Positions 62,546-64,000 of a stretch of 64,000 bases of DNA are shown in pieces. Under the pieces are notes generated by a model. The model did no database searches and was not told the DNA's origin. It worked only from the letters and a program-made list of their open reading frames with translations. Within the stretch, counting starts at the first letter, position 1; every line of letters begins with the position of its first letter. The stretch comes from Liolophura sinensis (Eukaryota; Mollusca; Polyplacophora; Chitonida; Chitonidae). The position numbers and the translations under genes are program-made. Where the stretch lies: assembly GCF_032854445.1 (NCBI RefSeq), contig NC_088306.1:30287764-30351763 (forward strand), read 5' to 3'.

Positions 62546-64000
62546 ATTTGTTTATTGAGGATTTCTCACAGCTCTATAGCCACGAGGGGATCTCCTCAAC
62601 ATAACATCAACGTATATACACCAACATAGAAAACAAAGAGAACAAATGGCATGTGCATGTACAGAATAAGGTGATGGGAACAAAGAAAGATCAAAATCAA
62701 ATCATATTACTGCTGGGCTTAGATGGCGAATCTATTGGACATGCTTATAAAATTATGTACAGATTTTAAGATCAACTGATTATTATTCACGCTTAGTTCA
62801 GGTGAACCAAATAAGAGTAAAGAACAAATGTGTTTAGAACAACTAGTCAAAAATACAGAAGGGTGAACTCCAGGAGATATAATTCTAAAGATGCTTTTTA
62901 GCATGTGCTTTCTATGAGTGGCATAGGTGGGGTATTCAAGGAAATAATGAGATGCATTTTCACATTTATGTTTACATTTACTACATGACTGATCGTCGAT
63001 AATGTTATATTTAAAGAGGTCACCGAGAAGAGCACTCACTCCCATTCTCATTCTGCAGAGCACAATAGCGGGAAAGGTGTCAAATGAATTATACACAGAT
63101 GTTAGATCACGGTTAATACCGTCTTGAGAGTACAAAAAGTGCTTAACTGTTTCCAATGAAGAGTTTTGGATATGAACAGGCAATGAATTCCATTCTTTAG
63201 TAGTCTTGGGAAAGAAGGAAGAAGGGAAAATCTCGGCATTTAAATAATCGAAAGTGATGACTATTTCTAAGATTGTAGGCATTTGCTTCGCTGTTATACC
63301 TTTGAGTTAGTGAGGTCTTTAGGTATGGAGGAGAGAGCTCAATGACGATTTTATGAAAAAAACAAGAATGCGCTTGGATCTACGGCGACTGTATAAGGGT
63401 TCCCATTTTTCCCAGAGTTCATTTAAAAGAGATTTATATGAAGTTCGACATAAACCTCCTGTACATAACAATGCTGCTCGGCGTTGGACATTTTCCAATG
63501 AGTTGGATATTGAAACGCTGCAGTTGTCAAATAGAAAATCTCCATATTCAATAACAGACCTTATCAAGCCGAAGTACAGTATGATCATACACTTTCTAGT
63601 TAGTGTTCGCCTGGCTCGACTAATCATACTCAATTTCATATTACTTGTCTTAACTATAGCTCTTACATGCTCATTCCATTTACCATTGTAAATAAACTCC
63701 GAGATGTTTATGGGACCGAACGCTCTTCACATCTACGCCATCTAAATACAGTCTCGGATGTGAGGGATTATTTTTCAATGATATTAAGAGATAAACAGTT
63801 TTGGTAGCATTAAATGACACAAGCCATTGACTAGCCCAGTTGGATGGACGTTCAAGATCACGATTAAGTTTAGCCTCAGAAGTTGCTAAGTCTAAGATTT
63901 CTTCAGACAAGGATGTGTCATCTGCAAATATGTTAATATTACATTCAATATCCATACTAATATCACTGACAAAAATTAAAAAGAGAAGTGGACCCAATAC
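62546..64000 (-). mobile_element. LINE (non-LTR retrotransposon), copy 2, 3' half
   Basis: Runs off the right edge. From the edge inward it reads MGPLLFLIFVSDISMDIECN and NIFADDTSLSE, the reverse transcriptase catalytic FADD box. Then come SHKHLGVYLQW, SVIEYGDFLFDNCSVSISNS (thumb region) and TTKEWNSLPVHIQNSSLETV. A Cys/His motif, SCSKCKHKCENASHYFLEYP, follows near the C-terminus at about 62980-62900, and the frame stops at 62719. The C-terminal Cys-rich motif without an RNase H is common in CR1/Jockey-like lineages; the clade is not resolved. At least one frameshift (about 63680) and one stop (63319) make this copy inactive. Confidence 0.85.

Overview
The window looks like nuclear DNA of a marine invertebrate, most likely a mollusc. 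It is AT-rich, has no operons, and carries short phase-1 exons with GT/AG borders. Its tRNA-derived SINEs have tails (GAGTACGGCGTAAAACACC, GTACGACGTTAAACCCC) of a kind I associate with molluscan genomes. The species cannot be named from the sequence.

Left part (1-14.9 kb): two large palindromes with (TA)n cores (0.48-1.38 kb), degenerate tandem repeats, and a broken tyrosine-recombinase-like (DUF3504/crypton-like) coding stretch at 3.1-3.5 kb. At 4.56-12.86 kb lies a decayed virus-like DNA element, Polinton/polinton-like-virus in style. Its gene remnants sit on both strands: integrase-like, capsid-like, coiled-coil/membrane, minor-capsid-like and small membrane proteins. All carry frameshifts or stops. 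Two head-to-head gene pairs have start codons only 35 and 21 bp apart. A 5'-truncated LINE (7.6-8.2 kb) is inserted in it. A close relative of this LINE runs off the right edge (62.5-64 kb).

Middle (14.9-22.3 kb): mostly repeats with no convincing gene, including a 44-bp satellite, a SINE and a 29-bp GC-rich array.

Right part (22.3-59.7 kb): one large minus-strand host gene. A signal-peptide exon at 59.68 kb is followed by Thr/Pro-rich mucin-like linker exons and by small Cys-rich EB/EGF-like exons, nearly all phase 1-1. The coding modules sit in a recent tandem segmental duplication of about 7.1-7.6 kb units: three full copies (about 30.8-52.8 kb) and decayed partial copies up to about 58.8 kb. 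An older A-B exon duplication lies at 23.8-28.6 kb. The product would be a secreted or cell-surface protein built of repeated Cys-rich modules on mucin-like stalks, growing by exon-bearing tandem duplication.

The introns are packed with minisatellites of 27, 30 and 33 bp. The 33-bp array is open on both strands and makes spurious-looking repeat ORFs up to 453 codons. A 483-bp MITE with 21-bp perfect ends and a decayed BEL/Pao retrotransposon piece lie at 29.2-30.7 kb. Upstream of the gene are a 56/168-bp higher-order repeat and a 70-bp repeat.
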